Below, in pieces: positions 34,042-47,999 of a stretch of 64,000 nucleotides of DNA. How positions within the stretch are numbered: position 1 is the first letter of the stretch; every line of letters begins with the position of its first letter. The notes under the pieces were generated by a model. The model was not told the DNA's origin. It did not search any database and was given only the letters and a program-made list of their open reading frames with translations. The position numbers were made by a program, and so were the translations under genes. The stretch is from Calamus simplicifolius. Its lineage: Eukaryota; Streptophyta; Magnoliopsida; Arecales; Arecaceae. The stretch is from the NCBI GenBank assembly GCA_900491605.1, contig UESW01004359.1, positions 526,329 to 590,328 on the forward strand, written 5' to 3'.

Positions 34042-35338
34042 ATGAGATATGTTTTGATTGAGGGACAGTCAACTAATAGACCATCTTTGTTCAATGACAC
34101 AAACTACACTTATTGGAAAGCACAGATAAAAATTTTTATCCAAGCACTAGATTATAATCTATGGGGAATCATAATCAATGGCTCTCATACACCCACCATC
34201 AAGACTAATGGTCTTGACATCCCAAAGCCAGAAACGAAATGGGATGAGCAAGATAAAAAGATGGCTTAACTGAATGCTAAAGCTATAAATATGCTTTATT
34301 GTTTACTTGATGCTAATGAATTTAATCGAATTTTCACTTGCATTTCTACTAAGAAAATTTGGGATAGACTTGAGATCATTCATGAGGGTACAAATCAAGT
34401 CAAGAAATCCAAGATAAATATGCTTGTTTACAAATATAAATTATTCAAAATGGATTATGCTGAAAATATTACCAATATGTTTACATGGTTTACCGACATT
34501 ATTAATGGGCTGAAAAGTCTAGAAAAATCTTATATTAATGGAGATTTTGTTAGAAAGATTTTGAAATCCTTGCCTAGGTCTTGGGAGGCCAAGGTTACTA
34601 TAATTCAAGAAGCTAAGGACCTTAACACACTATCACTTGAAGAATTAGTTGGTCTTTGATGACTCATGAGCTCCAGCAGCAACAACATTGATGAAGATGA
34701 GTCAAAGAAGAAAAGGACTATGGCTCTAAAGAGTGCTATACAAGATGATGAAAGTTAGAAACAAGTAGTGATAGTAGGAAGATGATGAGATGACACTTAT
34801 CTTCCGAAAGTTTAAGAAATTTATGAGAAGAAATAAATTTGAAGAAAGAAGAAAATAATTCATAAAAGGGGAACATAGCAAAGAGAAGAGAAAAATCAAC
34901 CTCTTATATGTTATGAGTGTAAGAAGTCGGAACATATCAAATCATAATGTCCCTAATTGAAGAAAGGCTCTAAAAGAATAAAGAAGAAAGCCATGATAGC
35001 GACTTGGAGTGACAATACAGTTACAAGTTTCGAAGAGGAAGATAATTAAGAATGAAGTCGCCAATGTATGCTTTATGGCAAATAATGATGAGGCAAGTCT
35101 TAGTATTCTAGATGACTTTACTTTTGATGAATTATATGGTGCATTCTATAAACTACTTGATGATTTTGCTAACTTCAGTTTGAAAAATAAAGAATTGAAG
35201 AATGATATCAAAAATCTAAGTTTTAAAAAAGAAAGAATATCAAAAGAAAATGAATCCTTACTTAAGAAAAATCAAGATTTAAAAAATGAAGTAGATAGAT
35301 TAAAGCCTATTATAGATAAATTTACTTTGAGTTAAAAT
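34042..35338 (+). pseudogene. Sirevirus gag, broken
   Basis: Starts at the first ATG after the primer site. An in-frame stop at 34267 splits the UBN2/gag domain (the first part has NYTYWKAQIKIF, the second KIWDRLEIIHEGT and LPRSWEAKV). A further stop lies at about 34657. A CCHC zinc knuckle (CYECKKSEHIKS then Cys) is visible at 34912-34952 but contains a stop. The C-terminal part (35009-35335) is a lysine/glutamate-rich coiled coil typical of Sirevirus gag. It would package element RNA if intact; it is not. Confidence 0.85.
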
Positions 35339-35609
35339 AAATTAAAAATAATTCTTAATAGTCAAACAACTATTTACAACAAAGCCGGACTTGGATATGA
35401 TCCTTTAAAAAGATAAAAGTTTTTAAAAAATATTTATGTGTATGCTGATGATTCTATAAAGATTACATATTTTAAATATGATAAATCTAGATACAAAGCT
35501 TATACTTGTCACACACATAATGTTAAAAAAATATGGGTTCCAAAAGAAACTATTTTAACTAACTCCAAAGGACCCAAGAAAGCTAGGGTACCTAAAAGTA
35601 AAACTTAAA

Positions 35610-36945
35610 TTTGTGAATGCAGGTGTGTCTTGCAACCCGAGCAACTAAAAGAAAATGGTACTTGGATAGCGGGCGCTTAAGACACATGATAGGTGATGAA
35701 TCATAATTTATCACTTTGGATGCAAAAGATGAAGATGCTGTTACTTTTAAAGATAATGGCCATGGTAAAATAATTGGCATTGGTAAAATAGGTATTATAC
35801 CTCATGCTTACATTAATAATGTCCTGCTTGTAGATGGCCTAAAACATAATCTGCTTAGCATTAGTCAATTATGTGATAAAAGTTTTAAAGTTATATTTGA
35901 ATCATCTTTATGCATTATTGTAAATCCTACTGACGAGTGCATAAAATTTATTGATCATAAGCATGGTAATACATTATTGATTTAAATAACTTGTATGACC
36001 AGCATGTTGAATGCTTAGTTCTATGAATGCTAAATTTGATGATAGTTGGCTGTGGCATCGTAGATTAGCTCATGCAAGCATGAATTTATTATCTAAACTA
36101 ATTAAAATTAATTTAGTGAATGGTTTTCCAAACTAGTTTTTGAAAAAGATAAAATTTGTGATGCTTGTCAATTTGGAAAACAAACTCGAGAATCTTTTAA
36201 ATCGAAAAACTTGGTTTTTACCACTAGACCTTTGGAACTCTTGCATATGGACTTGTTTGGTCCAACAAGAACCACTAGTTTAGAAGGAAAAAGATATTGT
36301 TTCATTGTGATCGATGATTTTTCATGATTTATATGGGTTTTATTCTTGGCTAGCAAAAATGAAGCTTTTTCTGTATTCAAAAATTGTTTAAGAAGATTAC
36401 AAATGAAAAAAGTTCTTTTGTTTTATCGATTCAAAGTGATCATGGCAAAGAGTTTGAAAATTAGTTTTTAAAAAATTTTTGTAATAAAAATGGCATTGTG
36501 CATAATTTTTCAGCACTTAAAATACCCCAGCAAAATGGTGTAGTAGAAAGAAAGAATAGAACATTAGAAAAAATGGCCCGTACCATGTTGTATGAGAGCA
36601 ATCTTTCAAAGTATTTTTGAATTGAAGTATCAACACAGTATATTATGTTTTAAACCATGCATTAATTAGACCTATTTTGAAAAAGACCCATATGAACTTT
36701 GGAAAGGTAGAAAACCTAACATTGGTTATTTTCATATTTTTGGTTGTCGATGTTTTGTTTTGAATAATGAAAAATTGAACCTTGACAAATTTGATGTTAA
36801 ATTTGATGAAGACATTTTTCTTGGTTATTCTTCTCATAGTAGAGCTTATAGGATATTTAATAAAAAAACTCTAGTGGTTGAAGAATTAATTCATGTTATA
36901 TTTGATGAATTTAATGATCTTCATCAAGAAAGAGAAAGGGCTTAA
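35610..36945 (+). pseudogene. copia protease and integrase, broken
   Basis: The protease active-site DSG is present at about 35660 (WYLDSGR), but the usual Cys-Ser after it is altered. A GAG-pre-integrase part with LWHRRLAHASM follows at 36047, the zinc-binding CDACQFGKQTR at about 36160, then the integrase core (LLHMDLFGPT, VIDDFS, NGVVERKNRTLE). Stops and frame changes are scattered, for example in the core after the DDF segment. Confidence 0.85.
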
Positions 36946-37139
36946 ATTATGCAAATGAAATTGAAGGTCAACTCAAGAAAATCACATTGGAAGATAAGGA
37001 GGATTCATCTATATAAGAGGTAAATGAAGAAAATGACAAAAACCAATCCGAGAAATCTCAAGGTAATGATGAATTAGAAAGGAAATGGAGGTACATTCAT
37101 AATTATCCTAAAGAGTTAATTTTAGGTGATCCATCTCGT

Positions 37140-38690
37140 AGTATTAGGAGTAGATCATCATTTAGAGATACTTACAATAACTTAGCTTTTGTATCTCAAA
37201 TTGAACCTAAATGCTATGATGATGCTAAAGATGATACTAACTGAATAAAAGCCATGCATAAGGAACTTCATTAATTTGAGAGAAATAACATATAGACTTT
37301 TGTTGATAGGCCTCATGATCATCTAATCATTAGGACTAAATGGATATTTAGAAATAAATTGGATGAACATGGTAATATAATAAGAAATAAAGCAAGATTG
37401 TAGTTAAGGGATACAACTAAGAAGAAGGTATTGATTTTGATGAGACATATGCCTTTGTAGCTAGATTAGAAGCTATTAGATTATTTCTTGCATTTGCTTG
37501 CTTTATGAATTTTAAATTATACCAAATGGATGTTAAGAGCACTTTCCTAAATGGATACATTGCTGAACAAGTCTTTGTGGAGCAATCACCCAGTTTTGAA
37601 AATCACTTATTTTCAAACCATGTATTTAAGTTGAACAAAACTTTATACAGTTTGAAATAAGCACCCTAGGCTTAGTATGAAAGATTAAGTAAATTCTTGC
37701 TGGCAATGATTTCATTCGAGAAAATATGGATACAACTCTATTTATTAAAAAAAAAATAATAATATGCTGATTATTTAATATATGTGGATGATATCATTTT
37801 TGGTACTGCTAATGACTCTTTATGCGAGGACTTTGCAAAGCTTATGCAGGGAGAGTTTGAGATGAGCATGATGAATGAACTAAACTACTTTCTCGGACTT
37901 CAAATTAAGAAAAGCAAAGAGGAGATCTTCATAAGCCAATCCAAGTACATCAAGAAAATGATCAAAAAATTTGGCATAGACATCCAAGAGTATCGGTACA
38001 CCTATGAACTCATCATGTAGATTAGACTCTAATAGTACTGATAAATTTGTTGATTTAAAACTTTATAGAGGCATGATAGGATCATTACTATTTTAACTGC
38101 AAGTAGACCTGATATCCTATTTAGTGTTTATATGTGTGCTAGATTTCAAGCTAATCCTAAAGAGTCACACTTGCTTGCTGTTAAAAGAATTTTTAAATAC
38201 TTGAGTGGTACTATAAATTTAGGACTTTGGTATGATAAGCAATCTAGCATTGACCTAATAGGATATACAGACTCAGATTTTGCTGGTTGTAAGCTAAATA
38301 TAAAATTAACTAGTGGAACTTGCCAATTTTTAGATGTTAACTTAATCTTTTGATTTAGCAAGAAGTAGACTTCAGTAGCATTGTCTACGACCAAGGCCGA
38401 ATACATTGTAGCTGAAAGTTGCTGTGCTCAAATCTTGTAGATTAAGCAACAACTACAAGATTATGGCATTAAACTAAAAGGCATTCCAATAAAATGTGAT
38501 AACACTAGTGCAATTAATTTAACTAAGAATCCCATCCAATATTTTAAGACTAAACACATAGAAATTAGACATCATTTTAATAGAGATCATGTGAATAATG
38601 GTGATATTATAATTGATTTTTTGTGTACTGAAAAGCAACTTGCTGATCTTTCGCAAAACCTCTTGAAGAAGCTAAGTTTTATGAAATAAG
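37140..38690 (+). pseudogene. copia reverse transcriptase and RNase H, broken
   Basis: Reverse-transcriptase blocks in order: TKWIFRNKLDEHGN (37338), the YQMDVKS block (37520), the catalytic YVDDIIFG at about 37780. The RNase H part shows YTDSDFAGC (38268), then CDNTSAINLTKNP (38494) and HIEIRHHF (38560). Multiple stops interrupt it (for example about 37243, 38018, 38352). Confidence 0.88.
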
Positions 38691-39375
38691 AAGGGAACTT
38701 GGTATGATTGACCCTTCGATTCAGTAAGTTAGCTTGTTTGATTATTTTATCATGCTTGTTGGATCCTCAAAAGCCTGTTGTCTATTGAAAACTTCCTTGA
38801 ATTTAGTTTCCATATTTTCTTTGGCCTCTGATACTCTTCATGCATAAAATTTTGCATTCCAGCTAACTATCAAGTTAGCTAGTTTAATTTGTGTGTATCA
38901 GTTAACTAAGCCGCCATATAGGCCCTTTTTATTTTTCATCTTAGTTGACTAGGAAGTCAACTGATGACTCTTTGGATAAGCCTCAGGTAGCCATGCAGTT
39001 AACTGATGAATTCCCCTTCTCACCAAAATTCTAAGAGCATTCAATGCTCCTATCATTTATTCCCCAGTTGACTGAGCAGTTAACTTCATTGAATTTACTT
39101 CATTTATGAGCTAACCAGCCAGTCAATTGACATATCTTTTCTCCTTAACTCCCTCACCAAACAGCATTTATTTAATTCTTTTCTTCTTTCCTGTCAATCA
39201 TCAGCTAACTAAGAATTAACCCTCCAGCTAGCCGGTCAATCAACTGATTGGAGAATCTATATATTCATCTCTTCTCACCGTGCACTCTCTTCACACTTCA
39301 TTCTCTCCATCTAGCCAATTCCCTCCATAGCTTTCATTCCTTCTCAACTTCTTTCCACTTCAAGAAAAAGGGAAG
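38691..39375 (+). other. post-pol spacer with TTAACT/AGTTAA motifs
   Basis: Non-coding spacer between pol and the envelope-like frame. From about 38875 to 39255 it repeats the same AGTTAACT/AGTCAACT words that fill the LTRs of this element, here without a regular period. Confidence 0.6.
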
Positions 39376-42300
39376 ATGGCTCCTAAGAAGAAAAATCTCG
39401 TGCAAAGAAAGATGATTCAACCTCTGATCTTCATAGGAAAGCTCCTTCATCTTCTTCTTTGCGGAGTTCCACTTCCACCTTCAACATTGCAGCAAGAGTA
39501 CTTACAATGGGAGGTTAGTGGATTTCAACTTTCTTGATCAAGAAGGCTTTGAACTAGGTAGATTGTTTGCTAAACAAGGTTGGATAGATTTATTGAAAAC
39601 CAAAAAGTCTATCTACCTAAACCTTATCCGCGAGTTTTATGAGAACATCATCTTTGATGATATTATTTTTTCTGTTGTTAAAAAGGTTAAGATAGAGTTT
39701 GACAAAAAAATACTAGGATCCATTTTAAATATTCCTGCTATTGGTCCTATAGAAAATTTTTCTCATGATAAAGGTTACAGACTTACAGTTGTCTTGGTAT
39801 AGAGGATGGTGAAGTTGACAATATAGAAAACCTTGATGCAAATAAGTTGAGTGTTGAAAATATGTAACTTAATAGTATTGTTGCAAAAATTTTGCCCCTC
39901 GTTGATTCATTCAATGTGGTAACCGACTATGACATTTGCATTATGTACCATACCATCAATGAAACTTCTCTCGATTTTTCTGATCTCATGATGTCCATTA
40001 TGAATGAAGCTTTAGGACGAACCAAAGCCACTCTGCCTTATGACATGTTCCTTACCTATATTTTTGAACATTTTCATGTTAAACTTAAAGGTAAAACAGT
40101 TACAGAGTTGCATCATTCTATACCTTTAATACTCATTCCCTTCACCGCATGGACTTTGCTAAGCAGAATGATATTTGGACCAAGGTTAAAACCAGAGTAG
40201 ATGAAAATTTTATTCTTCACATTTGATGGATTTTAATTTTGACTTTCCTGAGCTACCTCCTTTTATGACTGCTGCACATGAGCCACATCCCTTTATGTCT
40301 TCAGTACCTGAGCCACCTCCTTTTATGTCTGCCGCACCTGAGCCTCCTTCCTATGATGCCAATCCTGTTAGTGTATGCCCTAGATCCAATCGGATTGAAT
40401 GCTATGTGTGTATACAGTCTATGAATACAAATCAAATAAAATAATTTTTTATCTATCCAGATGTTCTTTATTATATATTTTGAAATATTTGTCTGTGAGA
40501 TAAAGTTCAAAAGAATGTGAACCGTGCATATGAAATTTGTAATAGAGATTACAAATTATGAGATCCAAATTGCACATTATGGTTCGATTTTTTAAATTTT
40601 TTCAGTCGATGTGTAGACGGACTGGATACCGTCGAATGTTATGAGACTGGCATACATTGCATATCCTCACCCTTGTGGTGAGCAGCTGATCTTGCAAGCT
40701 AAAGTATGGAGATACTTGGATAGGTGTGTGAATGCTCGTTATTATAACGATGCATTAGTTGACCCATATAGAGATCCCATATGGATATTCTATATAGTGT
40801 TAATGGTTGATCTCTGATGACGGTTGTGCTAGTGATCCTTTCACTAGAGGTATTCATTGTACCTTATATGTGGAATTCCATACTTTGATGACATACAAAT
40901 GTCGCTCTAACCATGAGTGACAAATATGGTGATGGTTGGGTATGACATGAAATAAGTGGAGATGTTGATTGATCATGATAGAATTTGTTTCTCTTAATAT
41001 AGAGAGGGTTATATCCCATGGCCATTTGATGGATTGATTAGACTTAAAATCCTTGCAAGGTTTAGTTGGAATCCAAAATGGTTTCGAAGTTCTAATTCAT
41101 ATAAGTCAATTTTTTCTGAGATCAAGCAAACAAGATCAGTTACAGGGTTGACACTTTTCATGCCACAGACTGATCTGGAATATGTGACGAAAGGATTGAA
41201 TCGTATGGTAACCAATCATGGATAGGTGATCATGATGCTATTTTAGAGGCCACTCAAGATTTATAATTATGAATAGGTTGATCAAGTCAAAGGATTGACT
41301 AGGTCAACATTTGGGTCAGATTGATTCATGATTGTTGCCAACATATCGGGAGCCCAATGGGTCATACGCATTAAGGAGTCATTTGGATTAGTTAAATTGG
41401 GAATTAAATTAGATTTAATTCTGATTTGATATCCATTTGCTAAGTCTATTATGATTGGGTTTGACCCAATCTTAATTAGAATGAGATTGACATTGAATGG
41501 GTGAATGTAGATTTGTCCTAGAGGAATTGATCATGCATCTAATGGTCCTTATGGAAGGATATTTTCTTTTGCATGAGAGTGTACATATGATGCACACTTG
41601 TCATTAATTGGATGACCATGATTAAGCCCAAGTGTTGGGCATGATCAATAGGATTTAATGCCAATTGATGCTGCACTGAATTCTTAGTCAATTGGGTGCC
41701 ATTTGATGGCGCATAGAGCATAGGATGCAAGCTCATCATTGGGCTATTTTTCCTTCACGTGGAAGCATATGAAATGCCCAAGAATTGAACATGAAATGTG
41801 GGCATGGGACTCATGCAAATATGGGCTTGGTCAATGTTGACTTGGTTATGGTAGTTAGTTGTGTCTTGTTGGGACATGGCTAACTAACTTCTTTGTATGA
41901 TCGTTTTATGACATGAGATATCATAATAATTCGAATTTAAATTCAGATTGGATTTAAAATTTAAATTTGAATTTAGCATAAGATATGGATTGATTCCATG
42001 AAGATAAATTTGGTTGAAAAAGATTTTAGAAGCTTGGTTTAAAATTCAAATGCTGAATTCTCATTGGCTGAAATTTAAACCCCTTAACAACTTGCAACCG
42101 AATTTGTTTCATGGGAAATCATATTTGATCTGATATTGAACGTGGGGATAGCTGGTGGAATGGGCTATAAAATACCTATGCAACACTAGGTTGTGTGTGG
42201 ATTATGATCCTTCAAAAAGAGATCGGCCAATCCAAGTTATCAGCCCATTTTTATCTCATCTCATGCCATAGCAAAATACACCTTCCTCTCTTATTTTTCA

Positions 42301-43324
42301 CGTGAATCCTTCACCATATTTCTCCTTTAAGAGATTGGTATCCGATCTCTAATTCTCTAATATATCATCTCTTGATTTGGAAGCAATCTGAGGCAAGACA
42401 GAGGTGTTAGAACCCCTCTGCCAAAGAGTTGTCAACCAATCCTTGGAGGATCTTATCCTGTGACTTTGCGTGAATCACTGTTGGAGGCCACACATTTGGG
42501 TGGCTAGTGGTAGCGACAATTCCGACTTCATCAGCATACTCCATCGGTAAATAACACAAGAACATATGAGTTTCAAATTTATTTTATGTCAATTTGATTA
42601 TCTTCTTTGTCCCTTAGGGTTCCTGGCCCTCAGGGGTCTTCAGGGTTGCATCTAGTATGCAAAATAATGGATTCACTGCGTAAAACAAGGATTTGATCCA
42701 TATTTTTAACCTTGAATTCCCAACAAATCCTCCTTCTCAACGCTCTACCGTTGAGATCTGTGAAGAACAATACAACAGATAATCAGAGAATTGTCCCATG
42801 CTCAATCCAGTAGGAGCTCTGGAGATAGTGGATCATCCATTAATGACTATTCTATAATTCCCCATATCTCCTCTGTCTTTAAGACACTTTCTCAGATTGT
42901 AATGCGCTAGAAACAAATTGAGCATGATATGCAAGTTCTTAATGGGAGGATCTTTCACCAAAATGAATATATGATGGGTCGAGTTCTCGAAGAAATTAAT
43001 CTGTTGAAAGCTAAGCTTGAGTGTTTTGAAAATAAAGCTGAACGGGTAACATTTTAAATACGTGCTAATAAAAGCCAAACCAAGGATGCTTCCAATGCTG
43101 TTGATTGTTGGTTAGCTTTTATTGTCAGGTTTACCAGCCTCCTTGAGCAGCACCTTGCCTCTTTTCAACCAGCTCCTTCGTCATTCGGACCAGATATGTC
43201 TCATTCTCATCCTCACCTTCGAATGCCTCCATCGCAGTCACATAAGTTCAGACTTTCATCTCCTCGCCGCCGCAAAGGATCCTCTTCACAACCATCTATG
43301 ATTTCTTCTTCTGATGAAGAGTAG
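39376..43324 (+). pseudogene. Sirevirus envelope-like (post-pol) frame, broken and split by a solo LTR
   Basis: It begins with the basic MAPKKK start seen in Sirevirus post-pol proteins. Segments such as EFYENIIFDD (39630) and the conserved-looking stretch at 39892-40200 match the plant-transposon-protein type of domain found there. A proline repeat of the form EP(H/P)PFM follows at 40275-40350. The 2.36-kb solo LTR (40366-42725) interrupts the frame, and the reading continues after it to a serine-rich end and stop at 43322-43324. Several frameshifts also break both halves. Its role in Sireviruses is not settled. Confidence 0.7.
40361..42730 (+). mobile_element. nested solo LTR with perfect 5-bp target duplication
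   Basis: LTR 40366-42725 (2360 bp) starts TGTTAGTGTATGCCC and ends TTGAATTCCCAACA, so the termini are TGTT...AACA. The target AATCC is duplicated exactly at 40361-40365 and 42726-42730. The host frame lines up again on the far side. No internal retrotransposon sequence remains. The parent family is not identified; a 5-bp duplication fits copia or gypsy. It is younger than the Sirevirus element it sits in. Confidence 0.9.
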
Positions 43325-43717
43325 ACTTTATATTCTCTTCTTGTATTTTTGAAACTTATCTTGTTAATGTATATTCGCTCTAGTACTTGATGTTTGGATA
43401 AAGCCCATGACTTATTGGTTTGTATTAATGTTTAGTTATGTCCTCATATTTTTCAATGTATTATGTTTTTTTCCATGCTTACTTGATGAATGCTTACCTA
43501 ATGAATGTTATGTGGAATACTTGATTTGTACAGTCTTTAACCTCCTCTTTGATTAATGATAAAAAGAGGGAGAAGATTAATGCATACATTGAGAAATAGA
43601 GAAGAATACCTCCATACATTCAAATATACATGGGAAGAAAAATCTATGAAATTTATGCAAAAAAAAAATTACCTTCAAATGCAACTTGCTATATATACTT
43701 AATAGTTTTGTCATATC

Positions 43718-43731
43718 AAAAAGGGGGACAT
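43718..43731 (+). promoter_or_regulatory. polypurine tract of the Sirevirus element
   Basis: AAAAAGGGGGACA directly before the 3' LTR, the plus-strand priming site typical of Sireviruses. Confidence 0.9.
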
Positions 43732-45710
43732 TGTTGACCCCGTATTGATTTTGATAATTACAAAATAATTAAGTAGGATACTAATGTGTTAGTTATTGAG
43801 ACAAAGATCATTGCAGGTAAATACATCATATCAAGAAGATGTTTCAATGAGTTACAATGTTATCTCAAATACCTACAAGTCCCTTGACCAATTGAAGTTG
43901 TCATTTAGCTAACTAAAACTGCTGCTGCTACAATACTATGGCCAAACCTTACTTCAAACGAGCCAACTAGAGTGGGATTTTAGCTAACTAGAATCTTTCA
44001 CTCAGTCACCTGGCCGAACCATGTTGAATTCAAGTTAACTGGATTGATTTTTTAGTCAACTGGACTTGTTACTCAGTCACCTAGCTGAACCATGTTGAAA
44101 AATAGTTAACTGAACTTATTTTTCAGCTAGCTATTTTTTTCTGGTAAGCTACCTAGCTGAACCATTTAAGAAATAGTTAACTAGACTTATTTTTCAGCTA
44201 GCTATTTTTTCTTGCACAAACACCTGGCCAAAGGATTTCTTATTCTAGTTAACTGGACTTGTCATCTAGTCAACTAGTTGTGCTGCCTTTATTCCCTAGC
44301 CGATTTCTCTTATGTTTTAGTTAACTAGATTTTTTACATCCAGTCAACTAAGCAATGCTACCTTTGCTTGTGAAATCTCTTGGCTGAATGGTTCCTTATT
44401 CTAGCTAACAAGATCTTTCATCCAGTAAGCTAGCTGTGCTAATTTCTTTACTTGGCCAAATTCTTCTTCTATTTAGTTAACTGGATTTTACATCCAGTCA
44501 ACTAAACAATGCTGCCCTCTCTCCTTAGCCGAATGGTTCCTTGATTTGGTTAACTAGATTTTACATCCAGTCAACTAAGCAATGCTACCTTTGCCTGTGA
44601 AACCTCCTAGCCAAATGCTCCCTTGATTTAGTTAGCTGGAATTGACATTTAGTCAACTAATGATTGCTGGCTTCACTCCCTAGACAATTGCTTTTATGCT
44701 CTAGTTAATTGGATTCTTCATCCAATCAACTGAGGAGTTAACTCCAGTTCACCTAGGCATGAGTTCTTTGGATTTAGCCAACCGGGGATCAATTTCAGCT
44801 AATTGGACTTGATCTTTAGCTGCTTGGATGGATGCTCCATTGTCTCTGAGATGACTAGATGTTAGTTCTAGTCAACTGTGGTCTCCTTCTAAGGAAGACA
44901 TCGAAGCTCTCTCTACTCTGATTGACTGATAGATCATTTAATATTTTGAAAAATTTCTCCAACGGTTATATTTTCTCCCGTTCTTCTTTTCTTTAATTTC
45001 GTTTTCAGTTCTAACAGCTAGTTTTGTAGTTCAATCACCTTAAATAGCCTTGTTATCAACGGAACAGTGTGGAAGAAAAAGTGTTTGAACAGTAGAGATA
45101 TATTGCATACATCCATGCTGTTCAAAGAGAAAGAAAGGAAGCTGTGTATTGAAAACTCTTGAAGATTATTGATTGCTCATCCTTGCTAAATCATCAAAGC
45201 TTCCAAAAGCATTGAAGGCTTCAGCTACTTCAAAGAAAACTTAATTTATTGCTGAAGTGCATTCAAAGAAAGAAGTTCATTTGAGGAGTTGTCTACGAAA
45301 TTGTAAAGTATTTATTTTTGAACATCTGCTCATCTTAGGGGCTTTGTGTTCTTAATATTTTCTGAACTTGTTTTGAATCTTGTAAAGGGTTGGGTTTAAC
45401 CCTTGCTTGTTTGGCCTCCTTGTACCGCAAAACAAGTTGCTAGCCGGGGAAGGCTAGGGTTGTAATCATTTGGTGAAACGATTGGTGTAAAATTCCAAAG
45501 GGTTCTTGAAAGTGGTTGTAAGTGTAGGGTCTACACCGAACCACTATAAAAATCTTTGTGTTTGTGATTGCCTGCTTATTTTCTGTGATATCCTTATATT
45601 CACCATACCACTACCGATTCAATTTTAATTATTTGAAAGCATATATCTGCGTAATTAATTTTAAGAAAGCTAATTCACCCTCCCTCTTGGGTTGCTACCT
45701 CTGGGCAACA
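43732..45710 (+). repeat. 3' LTR of the Sirevirus element
   Basis: TGTTGACC...GGGCAACA, 1979 bp, aligning with 31824-33969 throughout. It lacks one 73-bp palindrome unit, one upstream AGTTAACTGG unit and the 20-bp relic found in the 5' copy. Confidence 0.92.
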
Positions 45711-45715
45711 GGAAC

Positions 45716-46902
45716 ATTGGGAGTCTCAGAGAAATATCATCGTTTATGAACTATTCATTCAATTCATGAGAAATAATTCATGTTTATTTAAACCAACAAG
45801 TAGAGTTGGGATTGTATTTAAAGCAACTAGAAGAAAACCAAAATAACTAGTTATATAGTAGGCATGAAAGAGCTAAATTAAATATATTTTTTTGCTACAT
45901 ATGTTGATAAAATACTTACTTAATTTTTTTTCTAGATACAATGGTAATGGTAAAAGAAAAAAAAATCAATCAAAAGGATTAGTTTAGTTTCTATTATAAA
46001 ATTCTTATTTCATCAACTATGACATTAAATGATCTTCTGATTTCAAATTGATGGATTCTTTATGCAGTTCATGAGTTGACAAAGTAATAATAATAAGAAC
46101 TGTGTCATGTAACTTTATTCAAAACTAAAATTTTATCTAGATTATTTTGGAATAAAAAAGAATTAGATTTGAAAAGAGCTTCAATTTTGATCATTTGGTG
46201 GTGAGTGACTTGATATTATATTATATTTATTTATTTATTCATTGGATTTGATACATTAATGGGTTTGTTAATTACCCATAATATCTCGAATGAGAAGAAA
46301 ATAATGTGTCCTACAATATATCAAAATGATCTATTAAAAAATAAAATCTTTATTTTTATTTTTATTGTTTTTTGAGGTCCAACTCGATTCAAAGACAAAC
46401 AATTTTCATTATCCTTTGAGGTTGTAGGCTGTGTATTCTATCTTTTCATATCATGAAGTTCCATACCTATAGTTCACTGAACAAAGAACCTTTGTTTTGC
46501 AGCTAATCAATCACTGTTGCATCATGAATAATGATTATTCTAATTATTTTTTAAATATCATCTATTCTTATATTTTGTATCTATTATACTATATTTATTA
46601 TATGACCAACTAGTTTGGTTCATAGGAAGTGACTTCCAAACAAGAATAGGATATCTAGAAATTAGATTCTCAAGCAATATCTAAATTATCCTGTTTGGTT
46701 AACCATAAGAAACAAACATTTTTCTAGGAAAGAATGAAGCAGCACATTTAGTTGAACAGTTTCTTTCTCAGAAAGTAGTGCAGAATAATAATTATGCCCT
46801 TTAGTTTTTAATTTTTTTTTTCATCTATTTTTTTAATTTTTATATGGGGTTATAAAAATCCAGGACCAAAAATAAAATTTACACAACAATAAGCATCAAT
46901 TT
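45716..46902. other. AT-rich intergenic DNA
   Basis: No gene recognised. The part 46615-46740 has GTTTGGTT-type words on both sides of a short core, weakly MITE-like. Confidence 0.4.
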
Positions 46903-47720
46903 CTAGGAAAGGTTGGCTCGCAGCCGACTCGAGTTGCCCTCTTCATTGTATGACTCAACTCGAGGACTTGGGATGCCAATCTTCACAAGGATGACAGCCT
47001 TAGATCCTAACACGAGGCTGAAGGGGGTCTCCCTGGTGGGAGCCCATGGCATCATGTGATAGGCCCAGAGCACGTTGGGGAGCTCCTCCATTTATCTTCC
47101 TTTGAAGTCATCTAGCTGCGCACTAAGCCCTTGGAGAATGGTGCGGTTTGTCACCTCAGCCGCTCCATTTGTTTGGGGATGGCCAATGAAGGTAAACCGC
47201 TGGCGGATGCCCAGCTCAGCGCAGAATCCTCTGAAGAGGGCGTTGTCGAATTGTAAGCCATTGTCGGTGATGAGGATGTGGGGCAATCCGAATCGGCAGA
47301 TAATGGACTTCCAAATGAAGGATCTCATCTTGCTCTGGTTATCTTCGCTAGTGCCTCAGCCTCCACTCACTTGATGAAGTGGTCGATGGCAATGAGTAGG
47401 AACCTTAGCTGATCGGAGGCTGGGCGAATGGTCCTAGGATGTCCATTCCCCACTGAGCGAGGGGCCACGGAGCCACCAGGGGGCTTAGCTAAGAGGTTAG
47501 TTGTCACTAGATATTGGCATGTCGCTGACATCTATCACATCTCTGAACCAGCTCGGTGGCATTCTCCTTCAATGTGAGCCAGTAATACCCTTAGCGCAGA
47601 GCCTTGTATGCCAGCACTCTGTCCCCCAGGTGGCTCCCACAGATGCCTTCGTTGATCTCGCGGAGGATGTAATCGGCATCCGTAGGGCCAACGCACTTAA
47701 GGATTGGGTATGAGAAAGAC
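46903..47720 (-). pseudogene. gypsy integrase, broken
   Basis: On the minus strand the zinc-finger part (RCDRCQRHAN, about 47500-47540) is followed by the catalytic core with ITDNGLQF (47260) and GHPQTNGAAEVTNR (47170), giving the second Asp and the Glu of the DDE triad. A stop at 47089-47091 splits the C-terminal side. Confidence 0.88.
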
Positions 47721-47999
47721 CTTCGGTATAACTACTCGTTTAGTATTAGGAACTTGGGAGCTCACCGTTTGAGCAGCTTAGCCTCCGCTGGGTCTTCAGG
47801 GAAGGTGCCATCGGTGAGGTACCGAACGTAAGTGTCCATGCAAGCAGGCTCTTGGCTAATTGGCAGAGCCTTTTTGGCAGCCTCGATGCTTGGGACTTCA
47901 AATGCTCCACTATGTCCTCCTCAGGGCCTTGTCGATCGAGGTGGCTAAACGAGACAATGCGTCGGCTCTGGCATTCTCACCTCTGGGAATGTAACTGAT

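Larger units (their letters stand above)
31819..45715 (+). mobile_element. decayed full-length Sirevirus-type Ty1/copia retrotransposon, 13.9 kb, with a nested solo LTR
   Basis: LTRs at 31824-33969 and 43732-45710 are flanked by AGAAC (31819-31823) and GGAAC (45711-45715), a 5-bp duplication with one mismatch. The order is the copia one: LTR, primer site TGGTATCAGAGC, gag, protease, integrase, reverse transcriptase, RNase H, then a long post-pol region with an envelope-like frame, a polypurine tract AAAAAGGGGG and the 3' LTR. The post-pol frame and that polypurine sequence are Sirevirus hallmarks. All frames carry stops and shifts, and the LTRs differ visibly, so the element is old and immobile by itself. 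Removing the nested solo LTR leaves about 11.5 kb. Confidence 0.92.
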
